NCBI RefSeq assembly: GCF_900102085.1
Contig: NZ_FMVM01000003.1
Location: 1-64,000, forward strand
Origin: Paenibacillus polysaccharolyticus
GTDB taxonomy: Bacteria > Bacillota > Bacilli > Paenibacillales > Paenibacillaceae
Direction of reading: 5' to 3'
Length of the DNA: 64,000 nt
The position numbers were made by a program, and so were the translations under genes. Shown here one piece after another: positions 23,051 to 32,842 of the stretch (within the stretch, counting starts at the first letter, position 1; every line of letters starts with the position of its first letter). The notes beneath the pieces were generated by a model that worked only from the letters and a program-made list of their open reading frames with translations, was not told where the DNA came from and did no database searches.

Positions 23051-24460
23051 TCACTTCCGCCGAAGTGGATTCAGATGACTATGATGACGACCATAGGCAA
23101 AATAAATAATTAATCCGACAATCAGCCAGCCAAAAAACGTAATCCATGTCAGAGCTGCAAGGCGAGTCATCAAATAGAAACAGCCGAGAGCACTCAGAAT
23201 CGGAATCAATGGCACGAGCGGAACACGGAAACCCCGTTTGAGATCAGGGTTATTTTTACGCAATACGATAATCCCGATACTCACTACAGCAAAAGCAAAC
23301 AACGTACCGATGTTCGTAAGTTCTGCCAGATGGCCAAGAGAGATGAAGCCGGAGAACAGTGCAACAATGATACCTGCGAGCCAGCTACCCACTGCCGGTG
23401 TCTGACTTTTACCACTTACCTTGGAGAAAACGGGAGATAATAGACCATCACGTGACATGGAATAGAGCAGACGGGTCTGACCATACATCATGACGAGCAA
23501 GACCGTTGTAATTCCCGTAATGGCTCCAAGGGATACAATCCATGACAACCCGTTTAATTGAACGAATTCAAAAGCAAACGCAACCGGATCGCTAACATTT
23601 AACATGTTGAATGGCACAATGCCCGTGAGAATCAGAGATACTACAATATATAGGACGGTACATACGGCAAGGGATGCAATAATACCTATCGGCAAATCCC
23701 GCTGCGGGCGTTTCACTTCTTCAGCTGCAGTTGATACAGCATCAAATCCGATATACGCAAAAAATACTGTAGCTGCACCCGCCGTTACACCGGAGAAGCC
23801 AAACGGCAAGAAAGGATGCCAGTTCGCTGGTTGAACATAAAACACACCCACACCGATGAAGATTAGCACCACGATAATTTTAATGCCTACCATGATTCCA
23901 TTCGCTCTTGCCGCTTCCTTTACCCCACGGGTTAACAGGAACGTAATGATTAACGTAATTACGGCTGCTGTAATGTCAAAATACGTACCTTTCTCCGGAT
24001 TAAACGCACTGGTTAATGCATGAGGTAACTCCAATCCAAATCCGGATAATAAAGTCTGGAAGTACCCTGACCAACCGCTGGCTACCGCCGCACTCGCAAA
24101 GCCATATTCCAGAATGAGATCCCAACCTAGAATCCACGCAATCACTTCACCAAACGCAGTGTAGCTGTACGTATAAGCACTTCCCGAAGCCGGGATGGTG
24201 GAAGCAAATTCAGAGTAACATAAGGCGGCAAACGCACAGATAATACCTGCCAGTAAAAAAGATAATACCAGACCAGGTCCGGCATACTTGGCAGCTGCGA
24301 CACCTGTCAGTACAAAAATGCCTGTACCAATGATCGCTCCTACACCAAGCGTCGTTAAATCAAAGGCCCCAAGCGCCCTCTTTAATACACCGCTTTCATT
24401 GGATTGGCTGGCAATCGGCTTTTTACGGAATAACACACTGATTTTCTCATTTCTACTCAT
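23051..24460 (-). CDS. APC-family amino acid permease (CAT-type)
   Basis: The 469-residue membrane protein has about 12 hydrophobic segments and the APC-type motif in LTTLGVGAIIGTGIFVLTG (helix 1), GGSAYTYSYTAFGEVIAW-like helix 3, and FFAYIGFDAVSTAAEEVKRP in the central region. It is a cation-amino acid/proton symporter of the YfnA/CAT branch. The amino acid carried is unknown. ATG 24458-24460 is preferred over an ATG 6 bases upstream, as AAAGGA is then at 8 bases. It is probably monocistronic. Confidence 0.85.
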   Translation of the reverse strand: MSRNEKISVLFRKKPIASQSNESGVLKRALGAFDLTTLGVGAIIGTGIFVLTGVAAAKYAGPGLVLSFLLAGIICAFAALCYSEFASTIPASGSAYTYSYTAFGEVIAWILGWDLILEYGFASAAVASGWSGYFQTLLSGFGLELPHALTSAFNPEKGTYFDITAAVITLIITFLLTRGVKEAARANGIMVGIKIIVVLIFIGVGVFYVQPANWHPFLPFGFSGVTAGAATVFFAYIGFDAVSTAAEEVKRPQRDLPIGIIASLAVCTVLYIVVSLILTGIVPFNMLNVSDPVAFAFEFVQLNGLSWIVSLGAITGITTVLLVMMYGQTRLLYSMSRDGLLSPVFSKVSGKSQTPAVGSWLAGIIVALFSGFISLGHLAELTNIGTLFAFAVVSIGIIVLRKNNPDLKRGFRVPLVPLIPILSALGCFYLMTRLAALTWITFFGWLIVGLIIYFAYGRHHSHLNPLRRK

Positions 24461-24874
24461 ACGCATGTTCCTTTCATGGTGAATCTCGAATGTGTTGCCG
24501 CGTAACTACGACGAAATAACATTTCTCATCTGTTCTATGAAAAACTCATTTGTTCTATCTTATCCATCACCTATAAAAACCTATCGAATTCTACACGTTA
24601 TCGCGTTGAATGATTAAATTTATTTTTGGAGATGGCTTATTTTGACCTTTATGCACGAAAAATATCACGTTCTGTTACCCATGCTGAAGGATGAAAATGG
24701 ATTTAAATAAAAACTGCGTATAATTTATATTATGCGCAGTTTTTTGAATGCTTTTTATAGATCGAAATTTAACTTTTATTGTTGTTAAATGAATTTATGC
24801 AATTTGAACTGTTTTTTCGTCTTTTTTCGCTGTCATATCTTATCCTGATTCGGATTGTGTCCCTACTGTTCGTA
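24461..24874. other. Intergenic stretch upstream of the permease, downstream of bglA
   Basis: No gene found. It is AT-rich and includes a second hairpin at 24708-24747 and the promoter of the permease, for which clear -35/-10 boxes were not evident. The bglA terminator lies at its right edge. Confidence 0.4.
24708..24747. terminator. Bidirectional hairpin downstream of bglA
   Basis: AAAACTGCGTATAAT and ATTATGCGCAGTTTT are complementary with one G-T pair and a 4-base loop, flanked by A and T tracts on both sides. It lies about 250 bases past the bglA stop, beyond the primary terminator. It may be a backup terminator or part of the permease leader. Confidence 0.5.
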
Positions 24875-24908
24875 ATAAAAAAGCCGCTAGCAATTAGCGG
24901 CTTCTTTC
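24875..24908 (-). terminator. Terminator of the bgl operon
   Basis: On the minus strand GAAGCCGCTAATTGCTAGCGGCTTTTTT forms a perfect 7-bp stem with a T-tract. Confidence 0.8.
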
Positions 24909-24989
24909 AACACATTTTCATATAGACCATATCCAGGTCTGTGACCAATGATCATATCCAAAGGCTATTTCACTTCGATACTTTTTATC

Positions 24990-26462
<1,473 letters not shown>

Positions 26463-26468
26463 TTAGCT

Positions 26469-28334
26469 TTAAATAATTTTGATCAATTTTTCACCAATCA
26501 TAATCGATGGCTTGTCCGTGTTGATCACATCTACAAAATCATGTGAATTCGTAACGATAATGGGGGTAGTCAGGTCAAAGCCTTTCGCCGCGATCGCATC
26601 CGTATCAAACTCAATGAGTAAATCTCCAGCTTTTACAGTATCGCCTTCTTGGACGTGCACCTTAAAATGTTCACCTTTCAACTTCACCGTGTTCATTCCG
26701 ATGTGAATGAGAAGCTCTGCACCATCATTTGAACTAATACCGATGGCATGGGACGTAGGGAAAATCGCAGATACCACACCATCTGCTGGTGATACTAGTT
26801 TTCCAACCGCAGGTTCAATAGCGACCCCTCTTCCCATAGCTCCCGTTGCAAAAGCTTCGTCCTTAATCGTGGATAACTCCAGAACTTTACCAGTCAATGG
26901 TGCAACGAGAATATGTTCAGAAACACCGGCAACAGCTACACGATCGTTTGTAGACGTTTTTTCTTGTGTTTCTTGAATCTTTCCATCCTCGGGTACATCT
27001 TCAAATCCCAAGATAAGAGTCATGATGAAAGTAACTACAAATGCAATCACACAACCAATTGCCGCATGAACCAAGTTCCATGGATGATCCGTGATAAATG
27101 CGGGGAGCGTAGCTATACCTGCAATACCTAGAGCGGATCGAGCTACACCGAACAATCCGACATAAACACCAGCTACCATGCCACCAACAATTACAGCAAT
27201 AAGTGGTTTTTTCAACCGTAAATTTACACCAAACAAGGCAGGCTCGGTAATTCCGAGCAAGGCAGTGATGCTTGTAGAATATGCAACTTGTTTAAATGCT
27301 TTATTTTTAGTTCTCATAGCAACTGCAAGTGCAGCGGCACCTTGAGAAATATTGTGTACAAGCATACCCGGACCAACAATGCTATCGGTCTTCGTCTGTG
27401 CGTAAGCTGTGAGCACAACAGGTCCCAAACTATAATGCATACCTGTCATAATCAAAAACGGGAATGCCCCGCCGATAATACCAGATACTAACCATCCTGC
27501 ATGTGTATTCACAAAAGAAACACCTGACGCAAGGTAGTTACCCGCAATGGCACCGATCGGACCTAATACAATCAGCGTTAATGGTGCCATAATAAGAATA
27601 ACGATTAACGGTTTAAGAATGGATTTAATAACCGATGGAGAATATTTCTCGGCAAAGCGTTCCACATATGACAAGATCCATACCGCTAAAATAATCGGAA
27701 TAACCGACGAAGTGTACGTCGCTGGCGTGACAGGCAGTCCTAAAAACGAAACAGGCTCACCTGCAGACATCAACGCCCCTAAGGAAGGATGCAACAGAAC
27801 ACCAGCAATCGTTAATGCAAAGCCCACGTTAGCTTTAAGCTTGACAGCCGCACTCCAGGCAAGCAGCATCGGCAAGAAGTAATACGCCGCATCACCGATA
27901 AAGGTCATAATCGTATTGAATTGTCCATCCAGATCAACGAGATCAAATGTTTTCAAAATAAGAAGAACGGCTTTGATCATCGCACAACCAATCATGGCTG
28001 GCAGGATCGGTGTAAAGATTCCGGAGATCGTGTCCAGAAGAGTAGTCAGTTTTCCCTTTTTCGCAGTAGGAGCATCGTCATTGGTTGCAAAGTTCCCCAG
28101 TTTCGTCAAAGCTTTATACACATTGTTTACCTCGTTACCGATAATGACCTGATACTGCCCACCACTGCTGGCAACACCCACAACACCTTGTACATTTTTT
28201 AAAGCTTCATCATTCGCGACCTTCTCGTCTTTCAGATTGAATCGCAACCTTGTAGCACAGTGTGTTACACTATCTACGTTTTTTTCTCCACCGACTAGTT
28301 TCAAAATCTCGGCGGCTGTGCTTTCATGTTTCAT
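26469..28334 (-). CDS. bglP: Beta-glucoside PTS transporter EIIBCA
   Basis: The 621-residue fusion has EIIB (about 1-90, phosphorylated Cys26 in VTHCATRLRF), EIIC (about 105-440, ten hydrophobic segments with the GITEPALFG motif) and EIIA of the glucose class (about 475-621, phosphorylated His544 in LLIHIGMNTVKL). It imports and phosphorylates beta-glucosides such as salicin or arbutin using HPr and EI, and also controls LicT by phosphorylation. ATG follows GAGGGGGAG at about 7 bases. Its 5' leader contains a RAT and terminator (separate entry). Both phosphorylation residues are present. Confidence 0.92.
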   Translation of the reverse strand: MKHESTAAEILKLVGGEKNVDSVTHCATRLRFNLKDEKVANDEALKNVQGVVGVASSGGQYQVIIGNEVNNVYKALTKLGNFATNDDAPTAKKGKLTTLLDTISGIFTPILPAMIGCAMIKAVLLILKTFDLVDLDGQFNTIMTFIGDAAYYFLPMLLAWSAAVKLKANVGFALTIAGVLLHPSLGALMSAGEPVSFLGLPVTPATYTSSVIPIILAVWILSYVERFAEKYSPSVIKSILKPLIVILIMAPLTLIVLGPIGAIAGNYLASGVSFVNTHAGWLVSGIIGGAFPFLIMTGMHYSLGPVVLTAYAQTKTDSIVGPGMLVHNISQGAAALAVAMRTKNKAFKQVAYSTSITALLGITEPALFGVNLRLKKPLIAVIVGGMVAGVYVGLFGVARSALGIAGIATLPAFITDHPWNLVHAAIGCVIAFVVTFIMTLILGFEDVPEDGKIQETQEKTSTNDRVAVAGVSEHILVAPLTGKVLELSTIKDEAFATGAMGRGVAIEPAVGKLVSPADGVVSAIFPTSHAIGISSNDGAELLIHIGMNTVKLKGEHFKVHVQEGDTVKAGDLLIEFDTDAIAAKGFDLTTPIIVTNSHDFVDVINTDKPSIMIGEKLIKII

Positions 28335-28363
28335 GTACTGCTCCCCCTCTAACGTTTTTAGGT

Positions 28364-28452
28364 ATAAAAAAAGACCTAGAATTCTATCGAATATAGATAA
28401 GCTCTATACACGATGGAACTCTAGGTCTTGCCTGCCTCACCAGTAACAATCC
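28364..28452 (-). promoter_or_regulatory. RAT antiterminator site and terminator in the bglP leader
   Basis: On the minus strand GGATTGTTACTGGTGAGGCAGG leads to AAGACCT, close to the RAT consensus GGATTGTTACTG-N-GCAGGCAA-ACC bound by LicT. The 3' part overlaps the left arm of a terminator (AAGACCTAGAGTTCC pairing with GAATTCTAGGTCTT, then TTTTTT). LicT binding to RAT prevents the terminator. Confidence 0.85.
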
Positions 28453-28480
28453 TAGTATACTCATTATAGTGGCTGATGAA

Positions 28481-29320
28481 TTATTCCTTCTCTTCATCAA
28501 TGACCCTTTTGATATGAACCGTTAAATATACCAATTCGTCTTCTGTTAATTCTTTTCCATAATCGACCCGAATCAGCTGTGCAATTCGGAGACTGCATTG
28601 ATATTCATTCGCATACTTTTCCTTAATGATATGGAGAAAATCACTGTCACCACTTTTCACAACCGTATGATTGAACAAGCGGTAGGCGAAAAATTTCAAA
28701 TGAGTGACAAGCCTGGAATAATGAAGCGAGCTTTCATTGAAATGAATATTAAACTGATATCGAATTATATTCAAGACTTTATGAATCAACTGTGTAATCT
28801 TCATGGTTTCTTCCATTTCGGATCCCAATTCTGCATTGACAATATGAAGTGCAATGAACCCAGCCTCATCCTCAGGCAGTGTAATGTTAAATTCCTCATT
28901 AATCATATCCCGGGCTTTCATAGCCACGCGAAATTCATTGGAATAAAACGCTTTAATTTCAGACAACAAAGCATTATTGAAATTCATACCCTGCTTGTAA
29001 CGTGCCACGGCAAAATTAATGTGGTCCGTTAACGTTAGATATATATTTTCATTGAGTTCCTTGTTTAAGGACTGCTTGGCGTACTGAATAATACTGTCGG
29101 ACACACGAATATATTCCATGGGGATTTGTGCCAGCAGGGCATATAATTTACCTGTTACATTTTTGGATTTCAGAAAAAATTCTTTCTCAATTTTGACTGT
29201 GTCCACATCGTCTCCCTTTTTCTTCTGAAAACCAATGCCACTGCCTAAAAGCATCATCTCCTGGCGCCGTTCATTGACTGCACAGACGACATTATTGTTA
29301 ATAATTCGTGTGATCTTCAT
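28481..29320 (-). CDS. licT: Transcriptional antiterminator LicT (BglG family)
   Basis: The 279-residue protein has the RNA-binding CAT domain (1-56, MKITRIINNNVVCAVNERRQ, SGIGFQKKKGD) and two PRD domains. The four phosphorylatable histidines are at 100, 159, 207 and 269, the same positions as in B. subtilis LicT. It binds RAT RNA to stop termination when beta-glucoside is available, and is controlled by HPr and BglP phosphorylation. ATG follows AAAAGGAG at good spacing. It is the first gene of the bgl operon and has a RAT in its own leader, so it would autoregulate. Confidence 0.93.
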   Translation of the reverse strand: MKITRIINNNVVCAVNERRQEMMLLGSGIGFQKKKGDDVDTVKIEKEFFLKSKNVTGKLYALLAQIPMEYIRVSDSIIQYAKQSLNKELNENIYLTLTDHINFAVARYKQGMNFNNALLSEIKAFYSNEFRVAMKARDMINEEFNITLPEDEAGFIALHIVNAELGSEMEETMKITQLIHKVLNIIRYQFNIHFNESSLHYSRLVTHLKFFAYRLFNHTVVKSGDSDFLHIIKEKYANEYQCSLRIAQLIRVDYGKELTEDELVYLTVHIKRVIDEEKE

Positions 29321-29362
29321 CGGAATCTCCTTTTAAAATGAAACGTTAACAGAATTTAGCAA

Positions 29363-29455
29363 CAAAAAAAGACCATTAATTATGCATACATGAAAAAACA
29401 CAATTTTGCATGTTTGCATTATCAATCGGTCTTGCCTGCTGATCAGTAACAATCC
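29363..29455 (-). promoter_or_regulatory. RAT antiterminator site and terminator in the licT leader
   Basis: On the minus strand GGATTGTTACTGATCAGCAG then GCAAGACC is a near-consensus RAT (29428-29455). It overlaps a terminator whose arms are AAGACCGATTGATAATGCA and TGCATAATTAATGGTCTT, followed by TTTTTTT. Both licT and bglP therefore start with equivalent LicT-controlled terminators. Confidence 0.85.
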
Positions 29456-29485
29456 TGATTAAATTCATTATTAACTTATATCGCT

Positions 29486-29514
29486 ATCTTAGTAGAAAGC
29501 GTTCTATTTGTCAA
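29486..29514 (-). promoter_or_regulatory. Sigma-A promoter of the bgl operon with an overlapping cre-like site
   Basis: On the minus strand TTGACA (29509-29514) and TAAGAT (29486-29491) are separated by 17 bases. The spacer contains AGAAAGCGTTCTAT (29494-29507), which fits the core of the CcpA catabolite-repression site with differences at its outer bases. Repression by CcpA in glucose is a fair inference for a PTS sugar operon. Confidence 0.65.
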
Positions 29515-29584
29515 CACACCTTACTCCAACCCCAATTTAATGTGAAAACCTCTTACGAAAAACGGAGTAAAGAAGAAAGACGCG

Positions 29585-29617
29585 AAAAGAGCCGCATTCT
29601 GGATGAACGGCCCTTTA
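29585..29617 (-). terminator. Terminator of the amidohydrolase gene
   Basis: On the minus strand AAAGGGCCG, a loop of about 13 bases and CGGCTCTTTT form the stem and T-tract. It lies 28 bases after the stop at 29645. Confidence 0.55.
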
Positions 29618-29644
29618 GCTTTATTTATTTTATAGACAGCTCTA

Positions 29645-31018
29645 TTATGAAAAAACAACCCGGTCCGCATCGGACATCCGATATTGCGTCAACAAATATT
29701 CCGTACTCTGCGTGGCTTTGCGCCGAATTTCGTCCAGATCGACATGCAACAGCTTGCCCTCTCGCTTCACAGGTTTTCCCGCAACAAAAACCGTATCCAC
29801 ATTGGATGGATTGGCAAATTGCACAACAGCACCAATAGGATCATGCACAGGGAACAAGTTTAGATCCGTCGTACGAATCATGATCACATCCGCTTCTTTT
29901 CCCGGCGTAAGTGTACCTGTTTTTTGCTCCAGTCCTAAAGCCCGTGCACCCGCAGAGGTCGCAAATCGTAACACTTGGCTTGCCTGCAAACCGAGTTCAC
30001 CCGGCATTTCACCCTGTTGCAAAAGGTACTCATTCGTTCTTGAACGCTCCGCTTGCAACGCGAATTTCATCTGTGAAAACATGTCTCCGCCCGTCGAAGT
30101 CACGACATCTACCCCAAGCGTTGGCGTACCTCCGTGCTCCATAAAGTGCCCTGTAGCTGGATAGCCATGTCCCATCATCATCTCAACTTCAGGTGTAACT
30201 GACAAAGAGGCTCCGCTGTCTGCGAGCATTTTGAATTCATCCATGCCCATCGTATTGCCGTGTACAACATTGATCCGTGGGCTAAACAGCCCTGCCTCAT
30301 ACATGCGGCTAATCGAACGATCTACTGATCCCCAGCTGCCGAAACCGACATGCATCGAACAAATGGCGTCCAGTTCTTCCGCAAGCTGAATATCCTGCAC
30401 CGTTGTATCCCAATGGCTAAACTCTGGTCCTCGAATAGCAAGTCCATAGGTGAGTAGTTGATCATTCGAAGAGAAATATCGCTCTTTAACCCCTCTAACA
30501 TTTTCGGGATACGACAACTTGCTCTCACGATTCCAATACATCGTTTCCCCTGGTACACCATGGGCAAATACAGCACGAATTCCTGCATCCTGTAATCCTC
30601 GAATCAGTTCATCCGTGTGCTCAGACGAGTATGGCATACTCCAATCCAGTACCGTAGTGACTCCTGCGTTAAGCGCTTCCAGCGATCCAAACAGATTGGC
30701 AATATAGCTATCCTGTGGACGAAGCTTGCTTCCCATAGCTCCATAGTACAAATTTTGCAGATAGACGGGGAGCGACCAGTTTGTTCCGGCTGTTTTGACA
30801 AGCGATTCCCACATATGCCGATGTGTATCCACCAGTCCAGGCATAATAATCATGTCTGAAGCGTCGATGACTTCAATATCTGCATTGGACACCTCAATAT
30901 TTGGTTGAACCGCTGTAATCAAAGAATCCTGAATAAGTACGTCTGCCCGGTTATACTGACCAATACGAGCATCCATCGATAATACACAACCGTTCTTCAA
31001 AAGATAACCTGTCCTCAT
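29645..31018 (-). CDS. Amidohydrolase-superfamily deaminase (Ssn/Atz-like)
   Basis: The 457-residue protein belongs to the metal-dependent amidohydrolases. Seen are the N-terminal LLKNGCVLSMDA beta-strand, the metal site PGLVDTHRHMW (HxH), HVGFGSW, VVHGNTMGMDE (metal His), ASLSVTPEVEMMMG and LGVDVVTSTGGDMFSQM. The layout resembles guanine/8-oxoguanine and triazine deaminases. It probably deaminates a purine-like or other ring amine; the exact substrate is not fixed by the sequence. The start is ATG 31016-31018, 8 bases after GGAGAG; upstream in-frame ATG has no SD. Confidence 0.8.
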   Translation of the reverse strand: MRTGYLLKNGCVLSMDARIGQYNRADVLIQDSLITAVQPNIEVSNADIEVIDASDMIIMPGLVDTHRHMWESLVKTAGTNWSLPVYLQNLYYGAMGSKLRPQDSYIANLFGSLEALNAGVTTVLDWSMPYSSEHTDELIRGLQDAGIRAVFAHGVPGETMYWNRESKLSYPENVRGVKERYFSSNDQLLTYGLAIRGPEFSHWDTTVQDIQLAEELDAICSMHVGFGSWGSVDRSISRMYEAGLFSPRINVVHGNTMGMDEFKMLADSGASLSVTPEVEMMMGHGYPATGHFMEHGGTPTLGVDVVTSTGGDMFSQMKFALQAERSRTNEYLLQQGEMPGELGLQASQVLRFATSAGARALGLEQKTGTLTPGKEADVIMIRTTDLNLFPVHDPIGAVVQFANPSNVDTVFVAGKPVKREGKLLHVDLDEIRRKATQSTEYLLTQYRMSDADRVVFS

Positions 31019-31223
31019 AAGACATCTCTCCAATCGTAATGGTTTGTAAAATGATCTGATCCGCATTGCTTGTTCTTACATATACTTTATGACTATATTT
31101 TCGCTAGTATATATACATTATATATCATACCTTAATATTTATCAAATTCTGGAAGAGCTAACTGAGACCTATATGGTGATTCACGGATTGAAAAAGGTAG
31201 AACTTCGTTGGTAAACTTGATAA

Positions 31224-31796
31224 TTATGTTTTACTCTTTTCCTCATTAGATTGCATTTTTCGTTTCGCTCGAAAACGTCTCACCTTCATTAGATTACCGC
31301 ACATCTTATCATCGCAATATTTCTGTGTTCTGCTCCGGGTATCATCATAAAATATCCATCGGCAGTCCGGATTGTCACAGCTTCGAATTCTCTTCCCTTC
31401 ACCCTCTACGAGTGTCATTGCAAAATCAGCAGCAACCTCTGCCATCACCTGAAGCCAATGCGCATGGATGGGAACCAGTATAACTTCCCATCCTTGTTCC
31501 TTCGAGACTAATCGTCTGATGACTTCACCAGCCTGCATAAAATCATTTAACCAAACTTGATCCTTCTCAGTGAAGGGTGTTCCGTTAGACAAACGAATAG
31601 CCAGTGACTGCAAATCATCTCTAAAACTTCTCATTGCGGATTCCTCTTCATTCGACGCCGGTACTGACGCTTCTAATTGCCAACGATTCAAGAAATCTTG
31701 CTGCCAGCTAACCTTTCCCAGTCTGTCTTCTGATCGATCCCCGCCACGCCAATCATGATAATCACTGTTCACAAAATCTGTCCATAATCTATCCAT
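31224..31796 (-). CDS. CGNR zinc-finger (ABATE-domain) transcriptional regulator
   Basis: The 190-residue protein has a helical N-terminal ABATE domain and a C-terminal CGNR finger: IRSCDNPDCRWIFYD, then TQKYCDDKMCGNLMKVRRF. Four cysteines are positioned for Zn, but the family CGNR block reads CGNL here. CGNR proteins act as DNA-binding regulators. It is divergent from a DinB gene, and a perfect inverted repeat lies in between (31837-31879), so autoregulation is plausible. ATG 31794-31796 follows GGAGG at 5 bases. Confidence 0.8.
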   Translation of the reverse strand: MDRLWTDFVNSDYHDWRGGDRSEDRLGKVSWQQDFLNRWQLEASVPASNEEESAMRSFRDDLQSLAIRLSNGTPFTEKDQVWLNDFMQAGEVIRRLVSKEQGWEVILVPIHAHWLQVMAEVAADFAMTLVEGEGKRIRSCDNPDCRWIFYDDTRSRTQKYCDDKMCGNLMKVRRFRAKRKMQSNEEKSKT

Positions 31797-31836
31797 TGGG
31801 TCCTCCGATTGATGTAACTATCTAATTTAGATAAAG

Positions 31837-31879
31837 ATGGTTACAATCATTCAAATTGTGTTATATTAATTGTAACCAT
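31837..31879. promoter_or_regulatory. Perfect 11-bp inverted repeat between the CGNR regulator and the dinB-like gene
   Basis: ATGGTTACAAT (31837-31847) and ATTGTAACCAT (31869-31879) are exact reverse complements 21 bases apart, centre-to-centre 32 bases, about three DNA turns. Between them lies TATATT (31862-31867), a good -10 for the plus-strand gene. The arms would therefore cover both promoters. A site for the CGNR protein is the best guess. Confidence 0.5.
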
Positions 31880-31958
31880 TTCAACCCATATTAGCTAGTT
31901 ACCAGCATGAAGATGCAAGAACGAGATGAGTCTGACATGAGAGGAATGAAATTTAAAA

Positions 31959-32462
31959 ATGAAAACGGTCACCACAGCATTAGATGTATTGGTTATTCAG
32001 AATGAAGATACTTGGGATCAATGTAACTGGATTGTCCCATTGTCCAAGGCTCTGGAGGGGCTGACCGCTGAACAGGCTGCCTGGGTTCCGCCTTCAGGTG
32101 GACTGAGCATATGGCAATTAGCCAATCATATGTTTTATTACAATCAACGGATTTTGGAACGTCTTCAGGGAAAAGAACCGTCTGTACCCGCTGCAGATTC
32201 CAACGTAGCTACGTTTGGTATTTCGGGTGATCCTTTGAACGAAGCTGGCTGGAGCAAGCTGATGGAACAAACCACTAAACTGGCTGAGCAGTTGCGCGAT
32301 ACCCTTGCTACATTACAGGACTCGAAGCTTGAGGAAGCTTATATGGATTCCGACGACAACTGGGCTCAGACGCTTGCCCGCTGGGTTCTACACGATGCCT
32401 ATCATGCAGGTCAGATTGTGCAGTTGCGGAGGCAACAGGGATGCTGGAGTATTGTTTTCTAA
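31959..32462 (+). CDS. DinB-family protein (putative metal-dependent enzyme)
   Basis: The 167-residue four-helix-bundle protein has the DinB/YfiT metal site histidines in WQLANHMFYYNQRIL and LHDAYHAGQIVQLRR. Members of the DinB_2 group act as thiol transferases or hydrolases in the cytoplasm, or have unknown roles; DNA damage induction applies only to some. The start ATG is 14 bases from AGAGG, a rather long spacing. It diverges from the CGNR regulator across a strong inverted repeat. Confidence 0.8.
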   Translation: MKTVTTALDVLVIQNEDTWDQCNWIVPLSKALEGLTAEQAAWVPPSGGLSIWQLANHMFYYNQRILERLQGKEPSVPAADSNVATFGISGDPLNEAGWSKLMEQTTKLAEQLRDTLATLQDSKLEEAYMDSDDNWAQTLARWVLHDAYHAGQIVQLRRQQGCWSIVF

Positions 32463-32548
32463 AAAAACACTTGAACTGATAGCGTTTACAGGAATAAGAT
32501 GAACTTCATAAGGTTACAACTTGTTCAATACACTAATTAATTGAATAG

Positions 32549-32693
32549 GATCTTCGGGGTAGGGTGCAATTCCCAACCGGCGGTGATGTTCTTATAGAAC
32601 CAGCCCGCGACTCGCTGTTTAAGGTTCCGACCTGGTAGCGACTGACTTGGTGCGATTCCAAGGCCGACGGTATAGTCCGGATGAGAGAAGATC
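32549..32693 (+). ncRNA. FMN riboswitch (RFN element)
   Basis: The conserved RFN segments occur in order: ATCTTCGGGGTAGGGTGCAA, TTCCCAACCGGCGGTGAT, AGCCCGCGA, GACTTGGTGCGATTCCAAGG, CCGACGGTATAGTCCGGATG and closing AGAGAAGAT. It binds FMN and represses the downstream gene when FMN is high. Its 3' end is followed by a strong terminator at 32751-32796. Confidence 0.95.
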
Positions 32694-32750
32694 AACACAA
32701 CGGCAAGCCGTATTTGGGAAGTCTTTTTCCCTGACGCCTTGTCTTTGAAT

Positions 32751-32796
32751 GGTCCCCCGTTTATTTGGCGTACGCCAAGGACGGGGGATTTTGTCG
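32751..32796 (+). terminator. Expression-platform terminator of the FMN riboswitch
   Basis: TCCCCCGT and ACGGGGGA close an arm around an inner TGGCGTACGCCA hairpin, followed by TTTTGTCG. It sits between the aptamer and the transporter start and is the likely off-state. Confidence 0.8.
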
Positions 32797-32842
32797 ATTT
32801 TGCCAACTGAAGATTCCGTGTTCTGACGAAGGAGTCCTGAAT

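Noticed and set aside
24708..24747. Riboswitch in the permease leader
   Set aside because: The hairpin has A and T tracts on both sides and no conserved aptamer blocks; it was kept as a terminator-like hairpin only.
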